A stretch of DNA of 64,000 bases, taken from the NCBI GenBank assembly GCA_031282525.1, contig JAITDN010000003.1, positions 62,001-126,000 on the forward strand, read 5' to 3'. This DNA comes from Candidatus Endomicrobiellum basalitermitum. GTDB taxonomy: Bacteria; Elusimicrobiota; Endomicrobiia; Endomicrobiales; Endomicrobiaceae. Under the pieces are notes generated by a model that was not told the origin of the DNA, made no database searches, and was given only the letters and a program-made list of their open reading frames with translations. Below, piece by piece: positions 20,926 to 31,687 of the stretch. The translations under genes and the position numbers were made by a program. The first letter of the stretch is position 1. Each line of letters opens with the position of its first letter.

Positions 20926-21687
20926 TCAATAAATACAATACATATTTGAATAAGGATTCTTATTAACTGCAACATACTTTGAAAATGATTCTATCTTTAA
21001 ATTATTTAATTGCTTACTGAAAGTTTTCTTATAGAAATCAATATGTTTTCTCAAAAATAGGACATCCTCACTAGTAATATTGGTACTTTTTGCAACTTCT
21101 TTTCCAAACCTATATTTATCGGGAGTTCCATTTAAATAAATAACACCGCCATGCATACCTGTTCCACAAAATCTTCCAATCATATCCTCATCTTTTGTAA
21201 GATTTAAACCTAGTAAAATAATAGCACCACCTGCCATGTACTCACCAAAAAAATCTCCGGACTTTCCTCCTACAACAATAACAGGATTCATCTCTTCATA
21301 CTCTTTCATATGGATACCAACTCTATAGCCAACATCTCCTTCAACATAAATTTCACCACCTCGCATAGCATATCCCAAAGTATCTCCACAATTACCATGA
21401 ATTACTATTCTCCCATAGTTCATAGTATTTCCAATAGCATCTTGGGCATTCCCGAACACTTCAATTTCAGCACCATCCATATACGCTGCCATATCATTTC
21501 CTGGAGTACCATAAATCTTTAATTTAGCTTTTTTAGGCAAACCCCTACCTATATATCTTTGCCCAAAAATATTTTTTAAAGTAATATCACTATCTGTTTC
21601 AATTGAATTATCTATTAAACTGTTTAAATCACGATAATAAACATTTAAAGCATCTATAGTTTTCATAATTTTATAAACCTTATACAC
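20926..21687 (-). CDS. Glutamate synthase GXGXG-domain subunit (GltB C-terminal domain as separate protein)
   Basis: 253 aa; GXGXG-type repeat protein: IYGTPGNDMAAYMDGAEIEVFGNAQDAIGNTMNYGRIVIHGNCGDTLGYAMRGGEIYVEGDVGYRVGIHMKEY. Confidence 0.9.
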   Translation of the reverse strand: MYKVYKIMKTIDALNVYYRDLNSLIDNSIETDSDITLKNIFGQRYIGRGLPKKAKLKIYGTPGNDMAAYMDGAEIEVFGNAQDAIGNTMNYGRIVIHGNCGDTLGYAMRGGEIYVEGDVGYRVGIHMKEYEEMNPVIVVGGKSGDFFGEYMAGGAIILLGLNLTKDEDMIGRFCGTGMHGGVIYLNGTPDKYRFGKEVAKSTNITSEDVLFLRKHIDFYKKTFSKQLNNLKIESFSKYVAVNKNPYSNMYCIY

Positions 21688-21699
21688 ATCTCTTTTATT

Positions 21700-22130
21700 T
21701 GCACTTTTTAAAATTTTATAGAATTAAATCATTATTCAAAACCATTACACCAATACCTCATTTTATAATGCATAAACATGACAATACAAATGTGTCAGAT
21801 CAATACCCCTCCCTATAATCTATTTTTTTGTTCTTTACTCTTTTTAAAAGCCCAAACACAATTTCCTATTGCATAAATGTCTTTGTGATGAATTCCAATA
21901 ATTACTATTAAAATGTAAAAATACTTTTTTGTCTGTTAAGATATGAATTTTTAATTAGCAGTACAAACAAACTTTATCCATAACAATAAATATAACTAAT
22001 CATAACTAATTCTTTTATTTAAATCTATAAAATTTTCACTTCTCACAATGATAACACTGCAATACAAATATGAATATAGTATTAGAACTTAAAATTTCTT
22101 CAAATAACTACCCCACTCTTTGTTAAAGCT
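21700..22130 (-). pseudogene. Relic of FAD/NAD(P)-dependent oxidoreductase subunit of archaeal-type glutamate synthase
   Basis: No ORF in this gap; reverse-strand frame at 21840-21899 reads IGIHHKDIYAIGNCVWAFKK, matching the '(V/I)YAIGDC' FAD-binding signature, between the FMN and GXGXG subunit genes. Outer limits are approximate. Confidence 0.5.
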
Positions 22131-22139
22131 AAATAATTT

Positions 22140-23645
22140 TTACTCTCCTGCATATTGTATACCTAATATTTCCAATTCTTTTTCATTTAAATCTACACCT
22201 CTAAGCATAAGTCTATTGCCTCTTAGACTTTCAATAGCATTAATTCCCATTCCACCAAGGAGTTCTTGAATCTCATAATTCCATGCAGAAATTAAATTTA
22301 CAAGCCTTTTATACATAATATCAGGATTAAGTCTTTTTACAAGCTCAGGATATTGCGTAGCTATTCCCCAATTGCACTTACCAGTAGAACATGAATGACA
22401 CATATGACAGCCTAAAGCTATAACAGCAGCTGAACCTATATAAACAGCATCCGCCCCTAAAGCAACAGCTTTTACTACATCAGAACTATTTCTTATACTT
22501 CCTGAAACAATAAGAGAACAATAATTTCTTATCCCTTCTTCCCGTAATCTTTGATCTATTACACCTAAAGCTAGCTCAACTGGAATTCCAACATTATTTC
22601 TTACTCTAGTAGGAGCTGCTCCAGTTCCACCACGAAAGCCATCAACTACAATAGCATCAGCTCCAGCTCTTACTACACCAGAAGCTATAGCGGCTGAATT
22701 ATGGACCGCAGCAATCTTTACAAAAACAGGCTTTTTATAGCCTGTAACTTCTTTTAATGAAAATATAAGTTGCCTTAAGTCTTCTATAGAGTAAATATCA
22801 TGATGTGGAGCAGGGGAAATAGCATCAGAACCTACAGGTATCATTCTTGTTGCAGAAACATCTTCCACTACTTTTTTACCAGGCAAATGTCCACCAATGC
22901 CAGGCTTTGCACCTTGACCTATTTTAATTTCAATAGCAGCTCCAGCATTTAAGTACTCTTTATGCACACCAAATCTTCCTGATGCCACTTGAACAATAGT
23001 ATTTTTGCCATACTTATAAAAATCTCTATTCAAACCACCTTCACCAGTATTATAAAATATACCAAGTTCTTCTGCGGCCCTAGCAAGAGATTCGTGAGCA
23101 TTCCTTGAAATCGAACCATAACTCATTGCAGAGAACATCACAGGAACTTTCAACTCAATATTCGGAGGCATTTTTGTCAAAAGTTTACCATTAGAGTCAA
23201 ATTCCAGCTTTTCTGGCTTTCTGCCTACCATAACTTTTGTTTCCATAGGCTCACGCAATGGATCTATAGAAGGATTTGTAACCTGACTTGCATTTAACAA
23301 CATCTTATCCCAATAAATAGTAAAGGGTTCAGGATTGCCCATACTTGAAAGCAAAACACCACCCGTTTGTGATTGTTTATAAATTTCCTTTATCGCTTTG
23401 CCAGACCAATTAGAATTTTCCCTAAATTCAAGAGGATATTTCCTTATAACTAAAGCTTTTGTAGGACAAAGAACAACGCATCTATGACAATTAACACATT
23501 TCGTGTCATCAGCACAAACCACATTTTCCTCTTCATCATAAAAATGTACTGTATTAGCACACTGACGCACACACACTTTACACTGAATACACCTATTTTC
23601 GTTTCTTATCACTTCAAAATCAGGAGTATTAAAGTTTAAATTCAT
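22140..23645 (-). CDS. Glutamate synthase FMN-domain subunit with N-terminal 2x[4Fe-4S] ferredoxin domain (archaeal-type)
   Basis: 501 aa; CIQCKVCVRQC...CVNCHRCVVLCP; FSAMSYGSISRNAHESLARAAEELG; GLNRDFYKYG; GADAIVVDGFRGGTGAAP. Confidence 0.93.
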   Translation of the reverse strand: MNLNFNTPDFEVIRNENRCIQCKVCVRQCANTVHFYDEEENVVCADDTKCVNCHRCVVLCPTKALVIRKYPLEFRENSNWSGKAIKEIYKQSQTGGVLLSSMGNPEPFTIYWDKMLLNASQVTNPSIDPLREPMETKVMVGRKPEKLEFDSNGKLLTKMPPNIELKVPVMFSAMSYGSISRNAHESLARAAEELGIFYNTGEGGLNRDFYKYGKNTIVQVASGRFGVHKEYLNAGAAIEIKIGQGAKPGIGGHLPGKKVVEDVSATRMIPVGSDAISPAPHHDIYSIEDLRQLIFSLKEVTGYKKPVFVKIAAVHNSAAIASGVVRAGADAIVVDGFRGGTGAAPTRVRNNVGIPVELALGVIDQRLREEGIRNYCSLIVSGSIRNSSDVVKAVALGADAVYIGSAAVIALGCHMCHSCSTGKCNWGIATQYPELVKRLNPDIMYKRLVNLISAWNYEIQELLGGMGINAIESLRGNRLMLRGVDLNEKELEILGIQYAGE

Positions 23646-24742
23646 TCTTGCTCTCCTTCAAGTAAAGCAATAACTGGCTCTCCACCCTTAGGTGCCCATA
23701 CTTTCTCTGGATTATTGCATATTACTCTTATTGCACTTTCTTCACTTGCAACATAGGTTCTATTGTTTTTCTCAGCAGCTACTAGAGGACGAAGTTTAAT
23801 TCTATCATTTAAAGCTATCATTCCTCTCTCACATCCTAAAATTATTGAAAATGGCCCATTGATTAAAGCATTTGCATAAACTGCTCTAATACTTCTTAAC
23901 TCATTTTTAACTTCTTCGCTTTTTTCTCTCTCAATATCGTCCCAGAACGGTGCAGAAACTACTTTTATAGCCTTCTCAATAGGCAAGTTATGCTTTCTCA
24001 CAAGCATATCAAATAAATATGTTATTACTTCTGTATCTGTCTTAAGTGTACATTTATATCCATACATTTCCACAAATCTTCTATTAGTATCATAAGAAGA
24101 TATTTCGCCATTGTGCACAACCGACCAATTAAGTATTGTAAAAGGATGAGCTCCTCCCCACCAACCAGGTGTATTTGTAGGGAATCTTCCATGTGCAGTC
24201 CACATATGAGCTTCATAAGTATCAAGCATGAAAAACTTACCTATATCTTCAGGATATCCAACGCCTTTAAATGTCCCCATGTTTTTCCCACTAGAAAAAA
24301 CGTACGCTCCTTTACAATTTGTATTTATTTTTATAATGCACCTTGACGTAAACTCAGCTTCATCTATAAAATTTTCTTTTGACACACAAGTTTGTGTCCG
24401 TGGACGAACAAAATAACGCCATATCAGCGGTATATTTACAATGTTAGGCACAGATCTAGTAGGGATATTTTCTACCTTTTCAATATCAAAATGCTTCTTA
24501 ATAAAATCGTCTGTCTGAGTTTTAACACTCAAATTTTCGTAAAATATATGAAGTGCATAAAAATCTTTATAATTTGGATAAATGCCATAAGCAGCAAATC
24601 CTCCACCCAATCCATTTGAACGATCATGCATTAACGTGATTGACTTAATAATTTCTTCACCATTAAACTTCTTCCCTTTTTTGTCTATTATACCACTTAT
24701 GGAACATCCGGATGGTATCCTCAACTCACCTTCTCTTAACAT
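23642..24742 (-). CDS. Glutamine amidotransferase (class II) subunit of split glutamate synthase
   Basis: 366 aa; GRFPTNTPGWWGGAHPFTILNWSVVHNGEISSYDTNRRFVEMYGYKCTLKTDTEVITY. Confidence 0.9.
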   Translation of the reverse strand: MLREGELRIPSGCSISGIIDKKGKKFNGEEIIKSITLMHDRSNGLGGGFAAYGIYPNYKDFYALHIFYENLSVKTQTDDFIKKHFDIEKVENIPTRSVPNIVNIPLIWRYFVRPRTQTCVSKENFIDEAEFTSRCIIKINTNCKGAYVFSSGKNMGTFKGVGYPEDIGKFFMLDTYEAHMWTAHGRFPTNTPGWWGGAHPFTILNWSVVHNGEISSYDTNRRFVEMYGYKCTLKTDTEVITYLFDMLVRKHNLPIEKAIKVVSAPFWDDIEREKSEEVKNELRSIRAVYANALINGPFSIILGCERGMIALNDRIKLRPLVAAEKNNRTYVASEESAIRVICNNPEKVWAPKGGEPVIALLEGEQE

Positions 24743-24939
24743 TTATTCCTCCATGCAAACAAAAACACATTCTTAAATAAATAACATTCGGCTGGTAAAT
24801 TAAAAAGATTTTAATATTTTTTAAAATATTGAATTAACTCAAACTCATTCTTGCTTTTAGTCTAATTCAATGTATGTATAAATTCCTCAGTCCTAGTTTT
24901 TTTAAGCAAACATATCTAGTTGTTAATTATAAATAAAAA

Positions 24940-25025
24940 TAGGCGGAGAGGGAATTGAACCCTCACAGCTCTTGCGAGCCTCAGGATTTTAAGTCCTGTG
25001 CGTCTGCCAATTCCGCCATCCGCCC
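24940..25025 (-). tRNA. tRNA-Leu (anticodon UAA)
   Basis: Reverse strand GGGCGGATGGCGGAATTGGCAGACGCACAGGACTTAAAATCCTGAGGCTCGCAAGAGCTGTGAGGGTTCAATTCCCTCTCCGCCTA; class II tRNA with long variable arm, loop CTTAAAA, TPsiC GGTTCAATTCC. Confidence 0.95.
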
Positions 25026-25284
25026 TAAAAATAACAATTCAAAACTTCAGATTGGAGATTATATATTGTACTTTATTTTTGTAAAACCTTGCAATCAAAA
25101 TCAACACAGAACTAAATAAATTCACAATCACATTAAAAGTATAAGCTTAATATTTTTTATTCAATTAAATAAAAAAATTATTAATGTTTTATTATCTTAT
25201 CTCTTAAAACTATTTTATAATAGATTTTTATCGATAAACTAAAATAGTCTAAAAAATTTTCATCTTAATTCAATCACTATATTC

Positions 25285-25590
25285 TCATTTAAGATTTTTT
25301 TCTGTGCTTAATTTTGACTTTGCTACTTCCTCAGCGTAATTAATTTGCAAATTTGAAATTGTTGAATTTAATATTTCTTCTTCTTTTTTTGTCAAATTAC
25401 CTATGGTTTTAGTCCGAAACATAAGAAGTATATCAATTGTCACTTTTGCATTTTGCAAATCTATATCTGTTTTACTGGAAACAGAATTTGGCATTTTACC
25501 AAGATAGCACCAAACTGAAGAAGCAAGCATTGTCACTAGATTTAAAAAACTTGAATCAATATTAAGAGTTTCTTTTTCTGTATTTGACAT
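25285..25590 (-). CDS. DUF1844 domain-containing protein
   Basis: 101 aa; FLNLVTMLASSVWCYLGKMP...DLQNAKVTIDILLMFRTKTIGNLTKKEEEIL. Confidence 0.85.
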   Translation of the reverse strand: MSNTEKETLNIDSSFLNLVTMLASSVWCYLGKMPNSVSSKTDIDLQNAKVTIDILLMFRTKTIGNLTKKEEEILNSTISNLQINYAEEVAKSKLSTEKNLK

Positions 25591-25598
25591 TTCAATTC

Positions 25599-27080
25599 CT
25601 ATTTAAAAAATTTATTTATCGCAACATTTATTCTTCTAACAACTTCCTCTTTGCCCATAATCTCCATCATATGAAATAAACTAGGTCCTTGTTTCCTTCC
25701 GGAAATTGCAACTCTCATAGGATGAAACACCTGAGAAGTATTAACGTTCTTCTCAATAGCCAAATCTCTTGCATACTTCTCTAAAGATATAGCTGAAAAA
25801 TCTTGATGATTAGAAAGCCTTATTGAGCTCTCAATTAGTACAAATTTCGCAATACTTTTCAACTTGTCAGAAAGAAACACTGTTTGTACTGCATCTTCTT
25901 TGTAATCTACGTCTTTAGTAAAAAAAAAGTCCACAAGAGATGGAATATCCTTTAATAATCTTATTTTATCTCGTTCCAAAAAAATAGCTTTCTTTAACAA
26001 TTTAGTGTCCCAACATTCTATTAATTTATCATTACCAGTATAATTTAACCAATCAATAAATAATTCATAAATCTGTTCAGGATTTTTTGAGCGAATTTTC
26101 TCACCATTAAGCCATAATAACTTTGCGGAGTCAAAAATTGATGGACTAGTTCCACATCTTTCAATAGAAAACTTCTGTTTCATATCTTCTATTGTAAAAA
26201 CTTGCTGACTAGTTTCTGTAGACCATCCAAGCAATGCTAAATAATTTATTAACGCTTCTTGTAGATAACCTTCTTTCCTATATTCTAAAACAGACATATG
26301 ACCATGTCTTTTTGAAAGCCTTGCGCCGTCAGAACCTAAAATCATGGCTAAATGTGCAAATTTAGGCACGTTCCAATTTAAAGCATTATAAATATGTATT
26401 TGTTTAGGAGTATTTGAAATATGATCATCTCCTCTTAAAACATGAGTTATTTCCATAAGATAATCATCTACAACACACGCAAAGTTATATGTAGGTATGC
26501 CATTTGCCTTAATAACTATAAAATCATCAAGTAAAAAATTATTAAACTTAACTTCACCTCTTATAATATCGTTTAAAACAATAATTCCAGTATCGGGCAT
26601 TTTAAATCTTATAACGGGTATTTTGCCTTCATTTCTTTTTTGTTCCCTTTGTTTGAGCGTAAGATTCCTACATCTACCATCGTATTTAGAGGGAATTTTA
26701 TTAGCATATGCTTTTTTCCTCATATCATCAAGTTCTTCTAGAGTACAATAACAATAGTATGCAAATTTTTTAGCAACAAGTTCATCTGCATACTTCTGAT
26801 ATATTCCTTTTTCTTTACGTTCCATTTGATAATATGGAGAATATCTCAAATTTTCAATATCTGGCCCTTCATCCCAATCAAGCTTAAGCCATTTCATAGC
26901 ATTCAAGATAACTTTTACAGAGGTTTCAGTAGAGCGAATTTCGTCTGTATCCTCAATTCTCAAAATAAATCTCCCCTTTTTATTTTTCGCAAAGAGCCAA
27001 TTAAACAGAGCCGTACGCACACCTCCAATATGTAAATCTCCAGTAGGGGATGGTGCAAATCTCACTCTTACATCAGTCAT
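25599..27080 (-). CDS. gltX: Glutamyl-tRNA synthetase
   Basis: 493 aa; [31 protein letters not shown]. Confidence 0.97.
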   Translation of the reverse strand: MTDVRVRFAPSPTGDLHIGGVRTALFNWLFAKNKKGRFILRIEDTDEIRSTETSVKVILNAMKWLKLDWDEGPDIENLRYSPYYQMERKEKGIYQKYADELVAKKFAYYCYCTLEELDDMRKKAYANKIPSKYDGRCRNLTLKQREQKRNEGKIPVIRFKMPDTGIIVLNDIIRGEVKFNNFLLDDFIVIKANGIPTYNFACVVDDYLMEITHVLRGDDHISNTPKQIHIYNALNWNVPKFAHLAMILGSDGARLSKRHGHMSVLEYRKEGYLQEALINYLALLGWSTETSQQVFTIEDMKQKFSIERCGTSPSIFDSAKLLWLNGEKIRSKNPEQIYELFIDWLNYTGNDKLIECWDTKLLKKAIFLERDKIRLLKDIPSLVDFFFTKDVDYKEDAVQTVFLSDKLKSIAKFVLIESSIRLSNHQDFSAISLEKYARDLAIEKNVNTSQVFHPMRVAISGRKQGPSLFHMMEIMGKEEVVRRINVAINKFFK

Positions 27081-27226
27081 TAATTATTTCCTACAAACTA
27101 TAGATTTGGTAATTTTTATAAAAAACAATCCGCAAATATTAGGCCTTAGAGATATATCAAAATAAAACCTTAACTATAATATAAATTAAGTTTCATATAA
27201 TTACTTTTAATTTTTGATTTTATTTG

Positions 27227-28099
27227 CTAGTAAATTATTTTATTTAATGAGTACTCAATAATACCAGTAGCTCCAGATCTCTTCAAGGCAGGTATTATCT
27301 TTTTAACAGTTTTTTCTTCTAAAACAACTTCTATGGCAACCCAGTTTTTATCACTCAATTGTGATATTGTAGGTTTTTTTAGAGCTGGTAGAACAGAGAT
27401 AACTTTTTCTAGACATTTAGCAGGAACATTCATTTTGAAACCCACCATTCCTTCCGAAGCAAGTGCTCCTTTTAAAAGCATTGCCATATTCTCTATTTTT
27501 TCTCTTTTCCAATTATCATCTAAAGTTTTAGCATTTGTAATAAACCTTGTAGTTGAAACAAACATTTCATCTATTACTCTTAACTTATTGGCCCTTAAAG
27601 ACGATCCTGTCTCAGTAAGTTCAACTATCGCATCAACAAACTTGCCTGCCTTTACTTCTGTTGCTCCCCATGAAAATTCAATATCTACTTTAATCTTCTT
27701 TTTTGCAAAATACTTTCTTGTATAATTTAAAAGTTCCGTTGCAACGCGTTTCCCTTCAAGATCATCTACTGACTTAATTTTTGAACTCTCAGGCACTGCT
27801 AAAACCCATCTTACTGGTCTAAATCCTGATTTTGCGTAATTTAATTCGCATACCTCTTTAACTGCAGCACCAGTTTCACATATCCAATCATAACCCGTAA
27901 GTCCAGCATCAAAAAAACCATTTTGAACATACAGAGCCATTTCTTGTGAACGTATTAACATTATTTCCAGCTCATCATCATCAGATACCGGATAATAGGA
28001 TCTAGATGATATATCTATTTTTATGCCTGCTCTTTTAAATAATGCGACTGTTAAATCTTGAAGACTTCCTTTTGGAAAACCTAATTTTAACTTTTTCAT
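27227..28099 (-). CDS. hisG: ATP phosphoribosyltransferase (long form with C-terminal regulatory domain)
   Basis: 290 aa; [59 protein letters not shown]. Confidence 0.95.
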   Translation of the reverse strand: MKKLKLGFPKGSLQDLTVALFKRAGIKIDISSRSYYPVSDDDELEIMLIRSQEMALYVQNGFFDAGLTGYDWICETGAAVKEVCELNYAKSGFRPVRWVLAVPESSKIKSVDDLEGKRVATELLNYTRKYFAKKKIKVDIEFSWGATEVKAGKFVDAIVELTETGSSLRANKLRVIDEMFVSTTRFITNAKTLDDNWKREKIENMAMLLKGALASEGMVGFKMNVPAKCLEKVISVLPALKKPTISQLSDKNWVAIEVVLEEKTVKKIIPALKRSGATGIIEYSLNKIIY

Positions 28100-28113
28100 T
28101 ATATATCCCTCAC

Positions 28114-28590
28114 TTAAATTTTATTTTTAAAATCTTGCAATTTTGATTTCAAGTGAACATATGGGAAAACGTAATCCTTCAATAAAGGAATTCTAGACTT
28201 CATAAAATAAGATACAGTTTTATATACTTTTCCATTTGATATATCTAACGCATAATTTTTATTGGTCATAACAGTCGGAATTATAATATTTATATATAAC
28301 ATAAGCCAAATACAAACATTTAACACCAATCCACTAATTTTATCTAAAAAATTCATGTATAAAAAATTAATTAACCTCGTAATGAAGTAGCAACCTATTA
28401 CAATAATAAACAAAGCAGTTATTACAAATATTAAGCATAAATTTAATCCTTCTAGATGTGAATATTTATTTACAACAAAAATCGCTAAAAATCCTGCAAG
28501 AATCATAAAGAAAATTCTTGTAAAACCAACAGACCAACCCACTCGCGCCATTATAATTACACCTAATAACAAAAAAATATCTACTAACAA
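28114..28590 (-). CDS. CvpA family membrane protein
   Basis: 158 aa; several hydrophobic segments with the arrangement of the CvpA family; weak sequence-level support. Confidence 0.55.
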   Translation of the reverse strand: MLVDIFLLLGVIIMARVGWSVGFTRIFFMILAGFLAIFVVNKYSHLEGLNLCLIFVITALFIIVIGCYFITRLINFLYMNFLDKISGLVLNVCIWLMLYINIIIPTVMTNKNYALDISNGKVYKTVSYFMKSRIPLLKDYVFPYVHLKSKLQDFKNKI

Positions 28591-28592
28591 GA

Positions 28593-29834
28593 TTATATCA
28601 CCCTCATTACTACTCCGCTTGCAACTTTAGGATAGAAATACGTCGACTTCTGAGGCATCATTTCATTATTTAAGCTAATAGTTTTTAAAGATTCAACAGG
28701 AGTTGGCGGTACTATAATTGCAATTTTCCTAGTTTTCTGGGCAAGTAATACAGCTTCCTTATCATTTTTCACATAATTAAATTCTGAAGCGTCACTATTT
28801 GGTATAAGTACATTGTGCAGAATACTTACTGCTAAATTTCTATAAGCTTTACTATTATTAGGCATAACTTTTTTAAGAATTGAATCTTTTTTTATAGTTA
28901 AAACTCTATACTTACCATTTTTAAAAACCATTATAGGTTGAATTTCTTTTTTAGAAAGTTTTTGAAAATCTTTTGGTGAACATACAGCAAAATATTTATC
29001 AATGTTTGACTCTAACTCCACAGGTTCTTCAATAACTCTATGAGTAGGCCAAATTGAAATACCCTGATCCTCCATCGAACAAAAATAGGTTAAAACATAA
29101 TTATAATCTTTTTGTAAAGAATAATCTTCATCTTTCTCCTTTCTTTCTTGACTATAATCCCAAGCAGTTTCGTATCTGTGATGTCCATCTGCTATAAATA
29201 TTTTTTTACTTAACAAATATTGTTCCATAGCTTTAATCACACATTCATCGTTAACAATCCATAATTTATGAAAAGTTCCATCTTTATCTTTTGCAGTTGT
29301 TGAAGGTACTTTTCTAGATACTTTTTTGCAAATATCCTTGATCATAAAATTTTCATCTTCAAATAAACAAAAAATAGGACTAATATTTGCTTTTGTCGCT
29401 TTCAAAAGTTCCAATCTGTCACCTTTGGGTTTTGTAAGCGTTTTTTCGTGCGGTTTTATTGAACTTTTATCGGAATGGGGGTCACAAAGTTTCAAAGCTG
29501 CAAAAAAACCTCCTCTAGTCATTTTAATTCCGTGATCATCAAAAACCTGCTCATAAAAATATAATGCAGGTTTTTCATCATACACAAGCACACTTTTATT
29601 TTGCCACACTTTAAACAAATCAGCAGCATTTTCATATTTATTTTTTTCACCTGAAGAATCAGACAGCTCAATATTAACTATGTTAAAGGGTGATAATTTT
29701 TTAAGTCTCTCCTTTTCATCGGAACTTATAACATCATAAGGAGGACATATAAAATTAGTAATGTCATCTTTTGAGAATCTAATCGCTCGAAATGCCTTTA
29801 TTTCTGCCATAATTCCTTCCTCCATAATGCACAA
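28593..29834 (-). CDS. DUF1015 family protein
   Basis: 413 aa; MAEIKAFRAIRF...ICPPYDVISSDEKERL...SPFNIVNIEL, FIADGHHRYETAWDY; true start probably the internal MAEIKAF. Confidence 0.92.
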   Translation of the reverse strand: MCIMEEGIMAEIKAFRAIRFSKDDITNFICPPYDVISSDEKERLKKLSPFNIVNIELSDSSGEKNKYENAADLFKVWQNKSVLVYDEKPALYFYEQVFDDHGIKMTRGGFFAALKLCDPHSDKSSIKPHEKTLTKPKGDRLELLKATKANISPIFCLFEDENFMIKDICKKVSRKVPSTTAKDKDGTFHKLWIVNDECVIKAMEQYLLSKKIFIADGHHRYETAWDYSQERKEKDEDYSLQKDYNYVLTYFCSMEDQGISIWPTHRVIEEPVELESNIDKYFAVCSPKDFQKLSKKEIQPIMVFKNGKYRVLTIKKDSILKKVMPNNSKAYRNLAVSILHNVLIPNSDASEFNYVKNDKEAVLLAQKTRKIAIIVPPTPVESLKTISLNNEMMPQKSTYFYPKVASGVVMRVI

Positions 29835-29950
29835 TAAACTAAACTTACAAATTCAAATAGAAATTTTAATAATTATAGCTAAGGCAAATTCTATAATAAA
29901 TAATTTAATATTGTCAAAAAGCTTAAAATTTGATAGAGTAACCTATTATC

Positions 29951-31174
29951 ATGAAATTTACTCAAATAAAAATTACTTTCTTTATCTTTATCATAATAAT
30001 TTCATTCTCTATGGTTACCAACGCTAAGTTAACATTTGCAAAAAAAAATATTAATAATGAAAGTAACATTTCTCAAAACAAACTAGATACTGAAAGAGTG
30101 ACAATAAAACAAGGCGACATTCTCACTTCAACATTAAACAACACAAGACTTTCATCTAAAGATTCTATGGAAATCGTTAAACAACTCAAAAAACTATTAA
30201 ATGTCAATCATTGTATGCCAGGAGATTTCTATGAAATACTCTATGATTCCAAAACTGGAGAATGGAAAAATTTTCGTTATTATCCACCAGGAGTTTCATA
30301 TTACTTACTAACTAAAATTTCTAATAATAATAAAGTGAAAATTGAAAAAAAAGAGCTTTCAACAGTTATAAAAAAACATAAAGCAAAGGGAACTATTTAT
30401 GCATCTTTATGGGTAGCTATGACATCTCAAAACGTACCGTTAAAAATAATACATTCATTTGCAGATATATTCGCATGGAAAATTGATTTTCTTACAGATA
30501 CCAAACAGGGAGATAGTTTTAAAATCATATATGAAGTAGAAGAAATAAATAAAAAAAATACAAATTTGCCACTAAAAATCATCGCAGCGCAATACAAAAC
30601 ATCTTCAAAAACTTATAATGCCTTTTATTTTAAATCAAAAAACTCAAAGAAAGGCAGTTATTTTAATGAAAATGGCAAATCACTGGAAAGTGCATTTTTG
30701 AAATCCCCTCTACAGTTTAGAATAATAACTTCATATTTTACGACAAGTAGATTTCATCCAATACTAAAATATTCAAGGCCTCATTTAGGTATAGACTATG
30801 CAGCTCCCAAGGGAACACCTGTATCAACTATTGGAGATGGAGTTGTAATAAAAGCACAGTATAATAAAGGAGGTTTTGGCAATTTAGTCATTATAAAACA
30901 CATAAACGGTTACGAAACATATTATGGGCATCTCTCAAAATATGGAAAAGGCATAAAAAAAGGGGCTAGGGTAACTCAGGGACAAACCATAGGATACGTT
31001 GGTAGTACAGGTCTAGCTACGGGACCACATTTAGATTTCAGAATAAAACATAATGGTGAATTTTTTAATTTTCTTAAAATGAAACATCCATCACAAACAA
31101 TATTAACAAATGAAGATAAAAAAAATTTTAAAGAAAAAGTAAAAGTTTCTCTAAATGAATTCGAAAAACAATAA
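29951..31174 (+). CDS. M23 family peptidoglycan metallopeptidase
   Basis: 407 aa with signal peptide; FHPILKYSRPHLGIDYAAPKGTPV...GGFGNLVIIKHINGYETYYGHLSKY...GYVGSTGLATGPHLDFRI. Confidence 0.95.
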   Translation: MKFTQIKITFFIFIIIISFSMVTNAKLTFAKKNINNESNISQNKLDTERVTIKQGDILTSTLNNTRLSSKDSMEIVKQLKKLLNVNHCMPGDFYEILYDSKTGEWKNFRYYPPGVSYYLLTKISNNNKVKIEKKELSTVIKKHKAKGTIYASLWVAMTSQNVPLKIIHSFADIFAWKIDFLTDTKQGDSFKIIYEVEEINKKNTNLPLKIIAAQYKTSSKTYNAFYFKSKNSKKGSYFNENGKSLESAFLKSPLQFRIITSYFTTSRFHPILKYSRPHLGIDYAAPKGTPVSTIGDGVVIKAQYNKGGFGNLVIIKHINGYETYYGHLSKYGKGIKKGARVTQGQTIGYVGSTGLATGPHLDFRIKHNGEFFNFLKMKHPSQTILTNEDKKNFKEKVKVSLNEFEKQ

Positions 31175-31687
31175 ATATTACAAAAAAACTTTTTTAATAT
31201 AGTTTAAAATAAATTCATCTCACCTGAGCGAATATAAGTTTTAAAAGATCTTTAATTCCTTAAAATTGACAGTATAGCGCATCACAAAGTATTGTAATTG
31301 AAAATCTATAAAACTATTTATATCGTCGCCTTCATAGATAGCCTCGCAGTATTATATAATAGTAAAAAATACTTTTATTAATTAAAATTTTAACGAGGGT
31401 TATATAAAAATTTATACCGTCTAAGCGAGAAAAAAAAGATAATTTAATCAATAATTGTATTTTTTTACAACTGCAAAAAAATGAATGATTAAATGCATTT
31501 TGTTACAATACGAAGAAGTTAAATAGCCATTTAACTTTAAAAAAATTTATCTCAATTTTTCTCTCCAGAAGATAACTTCATTTTTTGTATCGCAAAAGTT
31601 TTATATGCAATTTATTTTTTTACTTACAGTAATTTTTATCTTTTTTATTGCACTTAATTCAAGTACACGTTCTAGGTTATTTTTAGC

